A stretch of 61,189 nucleotides of DNA from JANRKN01 sp033763435 (GTDB taxonomy: Bacteria; Planctomycetota; Phycisphaerae; Phycisphaerales; UBA1924): assembly GCA_033763435.1 (NCBI GenBank), contig JANRKN010000067.1, positions 1 through 61,189 on the forward strand, read 5' to 3'. The notes beneath the pieces were generated by a model. The model was not told the origin of the DNA. It searched no databases and was given only the letters and a program-made list of their open reading frames with translations. Every line of letters begins with the position of its first letter. Position 1 is the first letter of the stretch. The position numbers and the translations under genes were made by a program. Positions 8,607-17,159 of this stretch are shown here, piece by piece.

Positions 8607-10379
8607 ATGATCAACGAGAATCTGATTGCTTCGCTGGGGCTGGACGACGCGGACATGGCGGCGATGCTCAAAGCCGCGAACCTGCAGGACGCGTCGAAGG
8701 ACACCTACATGGACTCCCTGCTGGGCAAGCAGGTCGAGAGCCTCCAGCAGGGCAAGCTGATCAAGGGCAAGGTGATCGGGTTTGCCGGTGACGACGTCGT
8801 CGTCGAGGTGGGCCTGAAGTCCGAGGGCCTGATCCCCAAGGAAGAGTTCGAAGGCACCGAGGTCAAGCCCGGCGACATGGTCGACGTGCTGCTGGAAGAG
8901 ATCGAGGGCGATGGCGGCCTCGTGCAGCTCTCCAAGCGCAAGGCCGACCGCCAGATCTCCTGGCAGCGCATCATGGACACGACCAAGGAAGGCGACGTGG
9001 TCGAGGGCATGGTCACCCGCAAGATCAAGGGCGGCCTGCTCGTCGACATCGGCGTGCCGGTCTTCCTGCCCGCCTCGCAGGTTGACGTGCGTCGCCCGGG
9101 CGAGATCGGTGACTACATCGGCCGCAAGATCCGCGCCGAGATCCTCAAGATCGACCTCGAGCGCCGGAACATCGTCATCAGCCGCCGCAAGCTGATCGAG
9201 ACCGAACGCGACAGCGCCAAGAAGCGCCTGCTCGAAGGCCTCAAGGAAGGCGAGATCGTCACGGGCGAGGTCAAGAACATCGCCGACTTCGGCGCGTTCG
9301 TCGACCTCGGCGGCATCGACGGCCTGCTGCACATCACCGACAGGTCCTGGTCGCGGATCAACCACCCCTCCGAGATCCTCAAGATCGGCCAGAAGCTCGA
9401 CGTCAAGGTCCTCAACATCGACCGCGAGAAGGAAAAGATCGCCCTGGGCCTCAAGCAGAAGGAAGCCTCGCCCTGGGAAGAGATCGAGAAGAAGTACCCC
9501 ACCGGCTCGCGCGTCCGCGGCTCGGTCGTCAACCTCATGTCCTACGGCGCGTTCGTCCGCCTCGAGGACGGCATCGAGGGCCTCGTCCACATCTCCGAAA
9601 TGTCCTGGACCCGCCGGATCAACCATCCGTCCGAGATCGTTCAGCCCAACCAGGAGGTCGATGTCGTTGTCCTTGAGATCAACAAGGACAAGCAGGAAAT
9701 CAGCCTCGGCATGAAGCAGACCGAGGTCAACCCGTGGGAGCTCGTGGGCGAGAAGTACCCCACCGGCACCGTCATCGAAGGCAAGGTCCGCAACCTCGCC
9801 AACTACGGCGCGTTCGTCGAGATCGAGCCCGGCATCGACGGCCTCCTGCACATCTCCGACATGTCGTGGACCAAAAAGGTCACGCACCCCAACGAGATGT
9901 TCAAGAAGGGCGACACCGTCCGCTGCGTCGTCCTCGATGTCGACCGCGACAAGCAGCGTGTCAGCCTCGGCGTCAAGCAGCTCACCGAGGACCCGTGGCT
10001 CACCGCCATCCCGACGCACTACCGCCCGGGCATGGTCGTCCGCGGCAAGGTCACCAAGATCACCAACTTCGGCGTCTTCGTCGAGCTTGAGTCCGATCTC
10101 GAAGGCCTGCTCCACATCTCGGAACTCGCCGATCACAAGGTCGAGAACCCCCAGGATGTCGTCAAGCAGAACGACGAGGTCGATGTCAAGATCCTCCGCG
10201 TCGACAAGAACGATCGCAAGATCGGCCTCTCGCTCAAGCGCGCCCAGTGGGGCGACACCTCGGGCGGCTCGACCGGCAACACCGGCGGCGGATCCGACCG
10301 TCCCGAGCGCGCCGCGCCCACCCGCGGCGGCATGGACGCCCACGACGCGATGGGCACCGACAAGATCCGCTTTTCGTAA
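8607..10379 (+). CDS. rpsA: 30S ribosomal protein S1
   Basis: 590 residues from ATG 8607, preceded closely by TAAGGA; the open frame extends up to 8358 but the upstream part is not S1-like. Binds mRNA on the small subunit and helps place weakly structured starts. Six S1 repeats are visible in tandem; repeats 3-6 carry the canonical pattern, e.g. NIADFGAFVDLGGIDGLLHI, LMSYGAFVRLEDGIEGLVHI, NLANYGAFVEIEPGIDGLLH and KITNFGVFVELESDLEGLLH. A Gly/Ser-rich tail follows. Length is close to the usual 550-600. Codons are strongly biased to C-ending, as in highly expressed genes. A strong terminator follows. Confidence 0.96.
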   Translation: MINENLIASLGLDDADMAAMLKAANLQDASKDTYMDSLLGKQVESLQQGKLIKGKVIGFAGDDVVVEVGLKSEGLIPKEEFEGTEVKPGDMVDVLLEEIEGDGGLVQLSKRKADRQISWQRIMDTTKEGDVVEGMVTRKIKGGLLVDIGVPVFLPASQVDVRRPGEIGDYIGRKIRAEILKIDLERRNIVISRRKLIETERDSAKKRLLEGLKEGEIVTGEVKNIADFGAFVDLGGIDGLLHITDRSWSRINHPSEILKIGQKLDVKVLNIDREKEKIALGLKQKEASPWEEIEKKYPTGSRVRGSVVNLMSYGAFVRLEDGIEGLVHISEMSWTRRINHPSEIVQPNQEVDVVVLEINKDKQEISLGMKQTEVNPWELVGEKYPTGTVIEGKVRNLANYGAFVEIEPGIDGLLHISDMSWTKKVTHPNEMFKKGDTVRCVVLDVDRDKQRVSLGVKQLTEDPWLTAIPTHYRPGMVVRGKVTKITNFGVFVELESDLEGLLHISELADHKVENPQDVVKQNDEVDVKILRVDKNDRKIGLSLKRAQWGDTSGGSTGNTGGGSDRPERAAPTRGGMDAHDAMGTDKIRFS

Positions 10380-10421
10380 GCCTCACGCCACGAGCAGCGA
10401 ATCCTCTCTGAATCCTCATCA

Positions 10422-10450
10422 GGCCGGCCCTCACGGGTCGGCCTTTTTCT
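10422..10450 (+). terminator. Intrinsic terminator of rpsA
   Basis: A 9-bp stem GGCCGGCCC / GGGTCGGCC (one G-U pair) with loop TCAC is followed by TTTTTCTTT. Confidence 0.9.
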
Positions 10451-10464
10451 TTGCGCGCGAAACC

Positions 10465-10492
10465 TTGCGGCCGCTCGCGCATCAGGTAGACT
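10465..10492 (+). promoter_or_regulatory. Sigma70-like promoter TTGCGG-16-TAGACT
   Basis: The -35 TTGCGG (10465-10470) and -10 TAGACT (10487-10492) have the same 16-nt spacing and the same -10 as the 23S promoter. The expected start site falls at the edge of a near-perfect palindrome (10500-10523). Confidence 0.55.
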
Positions 10493-10949
10493 GCCGACGC
10501 GCGCGGGCTTGCAAGCTCGCGCGGCGTGATTCGGGTGGTGAGAAGTGGTGGGGGTTGCTGGTGGGGCTTGTTCGAGGGTTCGTCGATGACTGCGATTGCC
10601 TAATCATCCTGCCCGTCCGCGTCCGCCGGCGCATCGCGCCGCGCTAAGGCTGCTTGTGCCTCGCTGACGCTCGAACGGGCCCCCTTCGCTCCGCGAAAGA
10701 CTCCCCGCACCGGGTCCATGTGAATCCGCGCGATCGCTGCGCGCGTCGTTTCGGCCCCTTCGCCGTCGCGGCGCCCGCGGCATCCTCGCGCACGCTGATC
10801 TCACACGCCCCGGCCTCGGGTGTCGCTCGGCGTCATGCACGCCGACGGTGGTCCTGCGCGCATGCGCCGCCCCTTCACACCCATCGCTCCCCGTTCGATC
10901 TCACCCGGCGCGGTCCGCCCTCGCGCGGCGCGCCCCGAGAACTCCACGC
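10493..10949 (+). other. Non-coding stretch: long leader or RNA gene
   Basis: No open frame here looks protein-like (Arg/Ala/Pro-rich compositional frames only). It starts with the palindrome CGCGCGGGCTTG / CAAGCTCGCGCG (10500-10523, one G-T pair), which could be a 5' hairpin or an operator. It then runs G-rich (10532-10590) and later C-rich up to the RNHCP gene. I could not match it to tmRNA, SRP RNA, RNase P RNA or 6S RNA by eye. Confidence 0.4.
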
Positions 10950-11303
10950 ATGTCTCACAAGTCTCGCGCTGACTCTTCGTTCCGCTGCATCGTCTGCCAC
11001 TGGGACGTCAACGCCTCGTCCTTCGGCACCTCGCACCGCAACCACTGCCCGCGCTGCCTCTGGTCGCGCCATCTCGATGAGGAACCGGGCGACCGCCGAT
11101 GCGCCTGCCGATCGCCCATGGAACCGATCGCGATCGAAGTCCGCAAGGACGGCGAATGGTCGCTCATCCACCGCTGCGCCGGCTGTGGCACGATCCGCAC
11201 CAACCGCATCGCGGGCGACGACCACGAGCGCGCCCTGCTCGCGCTGGCCCTGCGCCCGATCGCCCATCCCGCGTTCCCGCTCGACGATGTCCGCGCGCCC
11301 TGA
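10950..11303 (+). CDS. RNHCP-domain zinc-ribbon protein
   Basis: 117 residues from ATG 10950. The family signature RNHCPRCLWSRHLD is present, framed by further Cys pairs: FRCIVCHWD, RCACRSPMEP and RCAGCGTIRTNR, giving two or more zinc ribbons. The RNHCP domain is a small conserved bacterial domain of unknown role. Fits the usual length of about 100 residues. There is no clear Shine-Dalgarno. A promoter is predicted 450 nt upstream, so the gene would have a long leader unless a closer promoter exists. Confidence 0.85.
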   Translation: MSHKSRADSSFRCIVCHWDVNASSFGTSHRNHCPRCLWSRHLDEEPGDRRCACRSPMEPIAIEVRKDGEWSLIHRCAGCGTIRTNRIAGDDHERALLALALRPIAHPAFPLDDVRAP

Positions 11304-11391
11304 GCCAGCGCCGGTCCGCACGCGCCCCGAGTTCATCGGCGCGCTGCGGATCGTCATCGCTCAGCCCTGACGTTGAACAGCCGCAGTGCGT

Positions 11392-11961
11392 TCAGCGCCC
11401 GAGCCGGCGCGCCGGGGGCAGCAGCCCGATCAGGATGCACACCGCCCCGCCGGCGATCAGCCACGTCCGCGTCCGCTCGTTGTCAATCAGCCGCGCGAGC
11501 GCCGAGTCGGGCTTGACCCGAGGCGCAACCTTCAGGTCGGGCGGCTCCAGCGCTGGGAAGACCGACGCATCCGCCGTCCCCGGCGTGTTGCCCACGCGCC
11601 CCGAGGCCGGGTCGTCGGACAGCCCGGCAACCGGCTTGCGGTCGGCGGGGATCTGATTGAGCTGCACCGCGGCCAGCGATCGGACGAGCGAGGGCTCGCC
11701 GCGCTCGACCGCGCCCAGATACTCGCCGTAGTTGTCGAGACGGTCCTGGCGGTGCTGTTCGACCAGCGCCGCGCGATCGCGCTTCCACTTGGCTTCGGCC
11801 AGATCGTCCGAGGCGGGGATGAGCACGACGGCGCCGATGACCGCGACGCCCGAAACAAGGAACAGCCAGCCCGCGTCGATCGCCGGTCGGCGCTCGGTCG
11901 TGGGGGCCGCGGGGTTGGATCGGTCATCTGCGCGCAAGGCCAGGTCCATCCGAGAGTTCAT
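11392..11961 (-). CDS. Two-helix membrane protein, unknown function
   Basis: 189 residues. A hydrophobic segment near residues 31-52 (GWLFLVSGVAVIGAVVLIPA) is followed by a charged helical region (LAEAKWKRDRAALVEQHRQD, likely coiled coil), a Pro/Ala-rich middle and a C-terminal hydrophobic helix (TWLIAGGAVCILIGLLPPAR) ending in basic residues. The loop between the helices probably lies outside the membrane. The short-coil-after-helix layout recalls septum-associated small proteins, but there is no specific motif. The start is uncertain: ATG 11949 is an alternative. Confidence 0.55.
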   Translation of the reverse strand: MNSRMDLALRADDRSNPAAPTTERRPAIDAGWLFLVSGVAVIGAVVLIPASDDLAEAKWKRDRAALVEQHRQDRLDNYGEYLGAVERGEPSLVRSLAAVQLNQIPADRKPVAGLSDDPASGRVGNTPGTADASVFPALEPPDLKVAPRVKPDSALARLIDNERTRTWLIAGGAVCILIGLLPPARRLGR

Positions 11962-12098
11962 CGGCCCGCCGCTCGGCCCGGGTGCACAAGAGCGGGCCGG
12001 CGCGGGCAGGTCCGATGGTAACCGTCGCGGACGTACGGCTTAGGCAGGAACGAACCGGGTTGGTCCGTCGGTGGGGGTGGGGGTACCATGCCCGGCCT

Positions 12099-13586
12099 AT
12101 GTCGACTACCAGCCCTTCCGCCGCCGGAGATGTCCGCACCGCTGCCCGCGCCGTGCCCGGACGTGTGATGATCACCGGCCTGGGCGTCGTCTCAGGGCTG
12201 GGCGTGGGTCAGGCCGCCTTCTGGGCGGGCCTGACCGAGGGTCGATCGGCGCTCCGTCCCATCATCCGCTTTGACGCGACCAAGTTTGCCGCCTCGGTTG
12301 GGGCGCAGATCACCGATGCTTCGGGCAAGGACTTCTCCGCCCGCGACCTGGTGCCCAAGCACTATCGCAAGGCGGTGAAGGTGATGGCGCGGGATATCGA
12401 GATCGCCGTCGCCGCCGCGAGGCTCGCGGTGGAAGACGCCGGGCTCGTGACCCGCGGCACGCTGCCCGAGGACTCGACCGACCCCACGACCTACCCCTCC
12501 GACCGCGTGGGCTGCCACATCGGCGCGGGCCTGATCGCCGCGGAGACCGACGAACTCACCGCCGCGCTCGCGACCGCGCGCACGCCCGAGGGCCGGTTCG
12601 AGATGAAGCGCTGGGGCACGATTCCGCCGGGGGCAAGCGGTGGGGCGGGCGGTGGGGCGGGCGACGGTTCGGCCGCGCTGCCCGTCGGCGGCATGAACAA
12701 CCTCACGCCGCTGTGGATGCTCAAGTACCTGCCCAACATGCTCGCGTGCCACGTGACGATCATCCACGGCGCCGAGGGGCCCAGCAACACCATCACCGCC
12801 GCGCAGGCCTCGGGCATGCTGAGCATGGGCGAGAGCGCCCGCGCGATCGAGCGCGGCGCTGCGGACCTCTGCTTCTCCGGCGGCGCGGAGTCCAAGCTCA
12901 ACCTCATGGGCCTGCTGCGGGCGCAGTTCGCCGGTCGCCTCGCGACCAGCGGCGCGGCTGAGGGCGCGAGCGTTGTGCGCCCCTTCGACCCCGCCTCCAA
13001 GGGCACGCTCATCGGCGAGGGCGGCGCGATCCTCATCCTCGAAGACGCCTCGACCGCCAAGGCCCGCGGCGCGACCATCTACGCCGAGATCGCTGGCTTC
13101 GGCGCGGGCCAGTCGGGTCCGGCGCCGACGGTGCTGGGCGAGGACGAGCCCGAGCTGGCCGCGCTCTCGCTCGGTGAGTTCGACGACGGCCTCGCGAACG
13201 CCATCACCGCCGCGCTCGCCGATGCAAAGATCAGCCCCGCCGAGATCGACGCGATCGTGCCGCTGGGCCTGGGCGTGCCCGCGCTCGACCGCGCGGAGGC
13301 CACGAGCCTTCAGCGCGTCTTTGGCGCGAAGCTCGCCGAGATCCCGCTCATCACGCTCACGCCCTTCGTGGGCGACGCGTACGCGGGTCAGGGCTCGCTG
13401 CAGGTCGCGGCCGGGGCGCTGGCGATCCGTCACCAGATGCTCCCCGCGCGCCTTCACGCGGGCACGCCCGCGAACGGGCTGCAGGCGGGCGCCGCGCCCG
13501 CGCGCCCCGCGAGGCTCCGCAACGTTCTTGTCTGCGCTCCGGCGCAAGGGGGCCAGAACGCGGCCCTCGTTCTTCGCGCGCCGTGA
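12099..13586 (+). CDS. Ketosynthase-like protein lacking all catalytic residues (chain-length-factor-like)
   Basis: 495 residues with the whole beta-ketoacyl-ACP synthase fold: VMITGLGVVSGLG at the start, GAEGPSNTITAAQASG at the nucleophile elbow, GAADLCFSGGAESKL after it and PFDPASKGTLIGEGGAILIL. The nucleophile Cys is Gln (Q236), the first active-site His (HGTGTP motif) is Leu (L389, PLGLGVP) and the second (KSxxGH) is Asp (D426, TPFVGDA). Cys-to-Gln is the hallmark of KS-beta/chain-length factors of type II polyketide synthases, which pair with an active KS; the gene two downstream (14326) encodes one. A Gly-rich insertion sits near residue 180. A TACCAT hexamer 9 nt before the ATG and a TTGGTC 18 nt further up suggest a leaderless promoter. 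Confidence 0.85.
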   Translation: MSTTSPSAAGDVRTAARAVPGRVMITGLGVVSGLGVGQAAFWAGLTEGRSALRPIIRFDATKFAASVGAQITDASGKDFSARDLVPKHYRKAVKVMARDIEIAVAAARLAVEDAGLVTRGTLPEDSTDPTTYPSDRVGCHIGAGLIAAETDELTAALATARTPEGRFEMKRWGTIPPGASGGAGGGAGDGSAALPVGGMNNLTPLWMLKYLPNMLACHVTIIHGAEGPSNTITAAQASGMLSMGESARAIERGAADLCFSGGAESKLNLMGLLRAQFAGRLATSGAAEGASVVRPFDPASKGTLIGEGGAILILEDASTAKARGATIYAEIAGFGAGQSGPAPTVLGEDEPELAALSLGEFDDGLANAITAALADAKISPAEIDAIVPLGLGVPALDRAEATSLQRVFGAKLAEIPLITLTPFVGDAYAGQGSLQVAAGALAIRHQMLPARLHAGTPANGLQAGAAPARPARLRNVLVCAPAQGGQNAALVLRAP

Positions 13587-13642
13587 GCGGTCCGTAGCTC
13601 TTTTCTTGTTCCCTTTTCTTTTCTCTGTCGGAGACTGACCCC

Positions 13643-14248
13643 GTGAACGACTCCTATCGCAGCGACTACTCCCGTCCCCGAGGCCGCGGCATGGACCGCG
13701 GCGGCCCGCGCGAACGCCGCGGCATCCCGCTCTCGGACCTGGACCCCAACCTCACGCAGATCTCGCACAAGGTCATCGGCTGCGCGCGCGATGTGCACAT
13801 CTCGATCGGCCCTGGCTACGACCGCGCCGTGTACCTCGAGGCCCTCAAGCAGGAAATGCAGGCCCAGGGCATCAACTTCAAGGTCAACCATCCCTTTGAA
13901 GTGAAGTACAAGGACCGCGTGGTGGGCCACGCGCCCGCGACGCTGTTCATCGAGGACAAGTTCCTCGTCGAAGTTCTCGCGACGCCCGGCGAAGTCGGCG
14001 GCACCGAGCGCACCGCGCTCCGCGCCCGCCTCAAGGCCGCGGACCTGACCCTCGGCCTCATCATCAACTTCGCGGGCCGACTGCTCAAGGACGGCCTCGT
14101 GCGCGTGCTCAACGTCGACAAGATCAACCGCGAGAAGGGCATCACCGACGAGCACGGCGATCACGATGACTACGACGACCACGACCAGCACGACGCGCCC
14201 GCCTCCGGTGGCGGCGGCAGCAGCGGCACCTTCGACCCCGATCGCTAA
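13643..14248 (+). CDS. GxxExxY-family protein with degenerate motif
   Basis: 201 residues from GTG 13643 (GGAG 9 nt upstream). The core, residues 30-160, matches the GxxExxY family: LTQISHKVIGCARDVHISIG, GPGYDRAVYLEALKQEMQAQ, then VEVLATPGE. The family is thought to have a PD-(D/E)xK nuclease-like fold and its function is unknown. Here the signature Glu is Arg (GYDRAVY), the RADF Asp is replaced (HAPATLFIEDK) and the VELKA Lys is Leu (VEVLA), so nuclease activity is unlikely. It has an Arg/Gly-rich N-terminus and an acidic His/Asp-rich C-terminal tail. It sits between the two ketosynthase genes, 57 nt after the first and 78 nt before the second. Confidence 0.8.
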   Translation: MNDSYRSDYSRPRGRGMDRGGPRERRGIPLSDLDPNLTQISHKVIGCARDVHISIGPGYDRAVYLEALKQEMQAQGINFKVNHPFEVKYKDRVVGHAPATLFIEDKFLVEVLATPGEVGGTERTALRARLKAADLTLGLIINFAGRLLKDGLVRVLNVDKINREKGITDEHGDHDDYDDHDQHDAPASGGGGSSGTFDPDR

Positions 14249-14261
14249 TCCAACATCACGC

Positions 14262-14295
14262 CGCTCCGCGCGACAGCGCGGGGCGGAGCTTTGCT
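14262..14295 (+). terminator. Possible weak intrinsic terminator
   Basis: A 7-bp stem GCTCCGC / GCGGAGC with an internal GC-rich loop is followed by TTTGCTT. It could attenuate between the GxxExxY gene and the active ketosynthase. Confidence 0.4.
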
Positions 14296-14325
14296 TCACG
14301 CGCCTCTTTCGGAGACCTTCGACGC

Positions 14326-15684
14326 ATGAGCCGACGGGTGGTCATCACGGGCATGGGCTGGATCACGCCGCTGGGCCACGACGTGGGCTCGGTCTGGGGC
14401 AAGCTGCTCACGGGCGCGAGCGCCATCGCGCCGGTGACGCGCTTTGACGCGTCGACGTTCGCGACCAACTTCGCGGCGGAGGTCAAGAACTTCCGCCTCG
14501 AGCATTTCCTCGACGCCAAGCTCCACCCGCGGTTTGCGAGCCTCGCGCCCTTCCGCCATGCGGGGCTGAACAGCCAGTTCGCGTTGGCCGCCGCGGCGCA
14601 GGCCTGGAAGCAGGCGCGCCTGGACGCGGTGCCCATCGCCGATCCGCGGCGGTTCGGCATGTACCTCGGCTCGGGCGAGGGCTCGCTCGACACCGACGCG
14701 TTCTTCGAGGCCAACGTCGCGGGCTGGAACGAGCAGACGCGCTCGGTCGATGGCTCGCGCTGGGCCGACGCCGCCGTCAAGCTCCTCCGCGCCCACAAGG
14801 AGATCGAGCAGGAGCCCAACATGTCGCTCCTGCACGTGGCCAACGCCTTCGGCTGCCGGGGCCCGGCGTTCAACTGCATGACCGCGTGTGCCGCGAGCAA
14901 TCAGGCGATCGGCGAGGCGACGGAGTTGATCCGCCGGGGCGACGCCGACGTGATGTTCGCGGGCGGCGCGCACTCGATGATCCACCCGCTGGGCATGACG
15001 GGCTTCATCCGCCTGACCGCGATGAGCACTCGCCGCGATACGCCCGCGAGCGCCGCGAGGCCCTTCGACGCGACGCGCGACGGCTTTGTCATGGGCGAGG
15101 GCGCCGCGATGATCGTGCTCGAATCGCTCGAGCACGCCCGCAAGCGCGGCGTTGAGCCCCTGGCCGAGCTCGCGGGCTATGGCTCCAGCGCCGACGCGTT
15201 CCGCATCACCGACATCGCCCCCGAGCACCGGGGTGCGCAGGCCGCGATCCGCCAAGCGTTGCGCCAGGCGGGGATCGATCCGCGTGAGCCTGACCCGCGC
15301 TCGCCCGATCGGCCTCGGGTGCATTGGTTCTGCGCGCACGGCACGGGTACGAAGGAAAACGACAAGCTCGAGACCGCCGCGGTGAAGGCGATCTTCGGGC
15401 CGTTCGCCCCCAAGGTGCCCGTGTCGAGCATCAAGAGCATGCTGGGGCACCTGATCCAGGCCGCGGGCGCCGCCGGAACGATCGCGTGCGTGCAGGCGAT
15501 CAAGACGGGCTTCGTGCCCCCGACGGCGAACTACGAGCACGCGGACCCGGACTGCGACCTCGATGTCGTGCCGCGGGTCGCGCGCGACCTGAACCCCGCG
15601 GGGGGCGTGGACATCTGCCTGAACAACGCGGCGGGCTTCGGCGGGCAGAACGACGTGCTGCTCGTCAAGCGCTTTGTGCCGTAA
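14326..15684 (+). CDS. Beta-ketoacyl-ACP synthase II family ketosynthase (active site intact)
   Basis: 452 residues. Condenses malonyl-ACP with an acyl chain in fatty acid or polyketide synthesis. Catalytic residues are all visible: nucleophile C188 in MTACAASNQ, H338 in AHGTGTKEND, and K370/H375 in SIKSMLGHLIQAAG, plus the C-terminal NNAAGFGGQN glycine loop. The N-terminus VVITGMGWITPLG is standard. It contains extra segments compared with FabF (e.g. around FFEANVAGWNEQTRSV and REPDPRSPDRPR). With the inactive homologue at 12099 it makes a KS-alpha/KS-beta-like pair; no acyl carrier protein, malonyl transferase or ketoreductase gene is present nearby. Confidence 0.92.
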   Translation: MSRRVVITGMGWITPLGHDVGSVWGKLLTGASAIAPVTRFDASTFATNFAAEVKNFRLEHFLDAKLHPRFASLAPFRHAGLNSQFALAAAAQAWKQARLDAVPIADPRRFGMYLGSGEGSLDTDAFFEANVAGWNEQTRSVDGSRWADAAVKLLRAHKEIEQEPNMSLLHVANAFGCRGPAFNCMTACAASNQAIGEATELIRRGDADVMFAGGAHSMIHPLGMTGFIRLTAMSTRRDTPASAARPFDATRDGFVMGEGAAMIVLESLEHARKRGVEPLAELAGYGSSADAFRITDIAPEHRGAQAAIRQALRQAGIDPREPDPRSPDRPRVHWFCAHGTGTKENDKLETAAVKAIFGPFAPKVPVSSIKSMLGHLIQAAGAAGTIACVQAIKTGFVPPTANYEHADPDCDLDVVPRVARDLNPAGGVDICLNNAAGFGGQNDVLLVKRFVP

Positions 15685-15708
15685 GCGACGGACGTCTTTC
15701 GCACATTC

Positions 15709-17091
15709 TCAATAGTGCTCGGTCAGGACGCGCCGCCAGTCCTCGAGGCTCGCGACCGCGATCATCCGTCGGCGGACGTCCTCCGCGCGCGGATGATGGG
15801 CCGAGAATCGGATCCCGAACTTGCGCATCTGCATGCCCGTCGCCTTCTCGTGCTGGCGCATGCCGCGGTTGACCGCGAGCGCAAGATCGAAGTGACGCTC
15901 AAGCACCCGGCGCTGCTCGGCCACCGTGGGGGGCGCGGGAGGCCGCCCGGCCATCAGGTCGCGCGCCTGGCGGAAGATCCACGGGTTGCCGATGCACCCG
16001 CGCGCCACCGCCGCGCCGCTCACGCCCGTGTACGCGACCATGCGGAAGATGTCACCCGCCTCCCAGATATCGCCCGAGCCGAAGATCGGCATCTCGGGGT
16101 GCGCGCGGACGATGTCGCGCAGCAGGTCCCACCGCGAGGGCCCGATGTACTTCTGCACGACCGTCCGCGCGTGGATCGTCGCCCACGCGTACCCGATCCG
16201 TCGCGCCGCCGCGAGAATCACGTGCAGGTTCGCCGCCATCTCGGGTGTGTCGTCGAAGCTGCGCCGGAGCTTCACCGTGCAGGGCACGTGCGCGGGCACG
16301 GCCTCGCGGACGGCTTCGAGGATGCGGATCGCGCCGCGAGGCTCGGCGAGCCAATGCCCGCCCCGTGCCTTGGCCTGAATCTTCTTCACGGGGCAGGCCA
16401 GGTTCACGTCGATCGCCTCGAACCGCAGGCCGGTGCCCGCGTTCGCTCCAAGCGGCGCGTGGTCGTTCTGCGCGGCGTCAGCTTCGAGCGCGTTGATCTC
16501 ATCGATCGCGTCGCAGGAGTCTTGACCGTCGCGTGGGTCTTCGCAGTCGCCCAGGCCCTCGGTGGGGTCGATCTGCTCGCCGCCAGGGTTGCGGAGTGCG
16601 AGCATCGCGCGCGGGTCCTTGGGAAAGCCGCCCTCGCCGTAGGCCATGACGCGGTAGAACTTCGCGCCTCGCGCGCCTTGCTCGGCCATCTTGAGCGCGG
16701 CGGCGGCCATCTCCGCCGGGTCCGAGCCCATGATCTGCCCCGCGAGCGGATGATCCTCGGGCCCGCCCGGCACGTTGTCGTGAAGCTCGCCCAGGTCGGC
16801 CTTGGCAAACCCGCGCCCGCCCGCGAGCAGCGTGCGGTCCAGCAGCGCCTCGGTGACGCAGTACGGGCACCCCTCGGCGCGCGCCACCAGCCGCATCGCC
16901 GCGTCGGAATACCCCGCCAGCCCCGCCTGAAAGAACGGCGCATCAAACGTCGGCACCACCGCCCGAACCCGCGGGTCCATGCCGCGCTGGGCCCATGCCT
17001 CGGCCTCGCGCCGCGCATCGAGCGACTCCCCGCCCGGCGCGATCGCCGGCATCGGGGGCGTGGCGTTCTGACTGTCGGTGCCGCACGACAT
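15709..17091 (-). CDS. tRNA-dihydrouridine synthase with a large insertion
   Basis: 460 residues. Reduces uridines in the tRNA D-loop using FMN and NADPH. The barrel blocks are visible: FFQAGLAGYSDAAMRLVA, VTEALL, GQIMGSDPAEMAAAA, IDVNLACPVKKIQAKARGG, VKLRRSF, IHARTVVQKYIGPSRW, IFGSGDIWEAGD and VARGCIGNPWIF. About 80 residues (roughly 141-224, acidic and Cys-containing) are inserted just before the IDVNLACP strand, where family members have only a few; the first 45 residues are also extra. A TACGAT hexamer 7 nt before the ATG with no Shine-Dalgarno suggests a leaderless transcript. It is divergent from the lipoprotein gene. Confidence 0.88.
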   Translation of the reverse strand: MSCGTDSQNATPPMPAIAPGGESLDARREAEAWAQRGMDPRVRAVVPTFDAPFFQAGLAGYSDAAMRLVARAEGCPYCVTEALLDRTLLAGGRGFAKADLGELHDNVPGGPEDHPLAGQIMGSDPAEMAAAALKMAEQGARGAKFYRVMAYGEGGFPKDPRAMLALRNPGGEQIDPTEGLGDCEDPRDGQDSCDAIDEINALEADAAQNDHAPLGANAGTGLRFEAIDVNLACPVKKIQAKARGGHWLAEPRGAIRILEAVREAVPAHVPCTVKLRRSFDDTPEMAANLHVILAAARRIGYAWATIHARTVVQKYIGPSRWDLLRDIVRAHPEMPIFGSGDIWEAGDIFRMVAYTGVSGAAVARGCIGNPWIFRQARDLMAGRPPAPPTVAEQRRVLERHFDLALAVNRGMRQHEKATGMQMRKFGIRFSAHHPRAEDVRRRMIAVASLEDWRRVLTEHY

Positions 17092-17159
17092 GAGTCCGAT
17101 CGTACGGGCCTTCCCGCGCGGGCACCCCGCCGAACGTCAAGCCCCTCTATGCTCAGGCG

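Noticed and set aside
8007..10343. A 778-codon minus-strand open frame opposite rpsA
   Set aside because: It is a mirror frame of the strongly biased rpsA codons, rich in Asp/Val/Leu periodicity, with no family motif; rpsA is certain.
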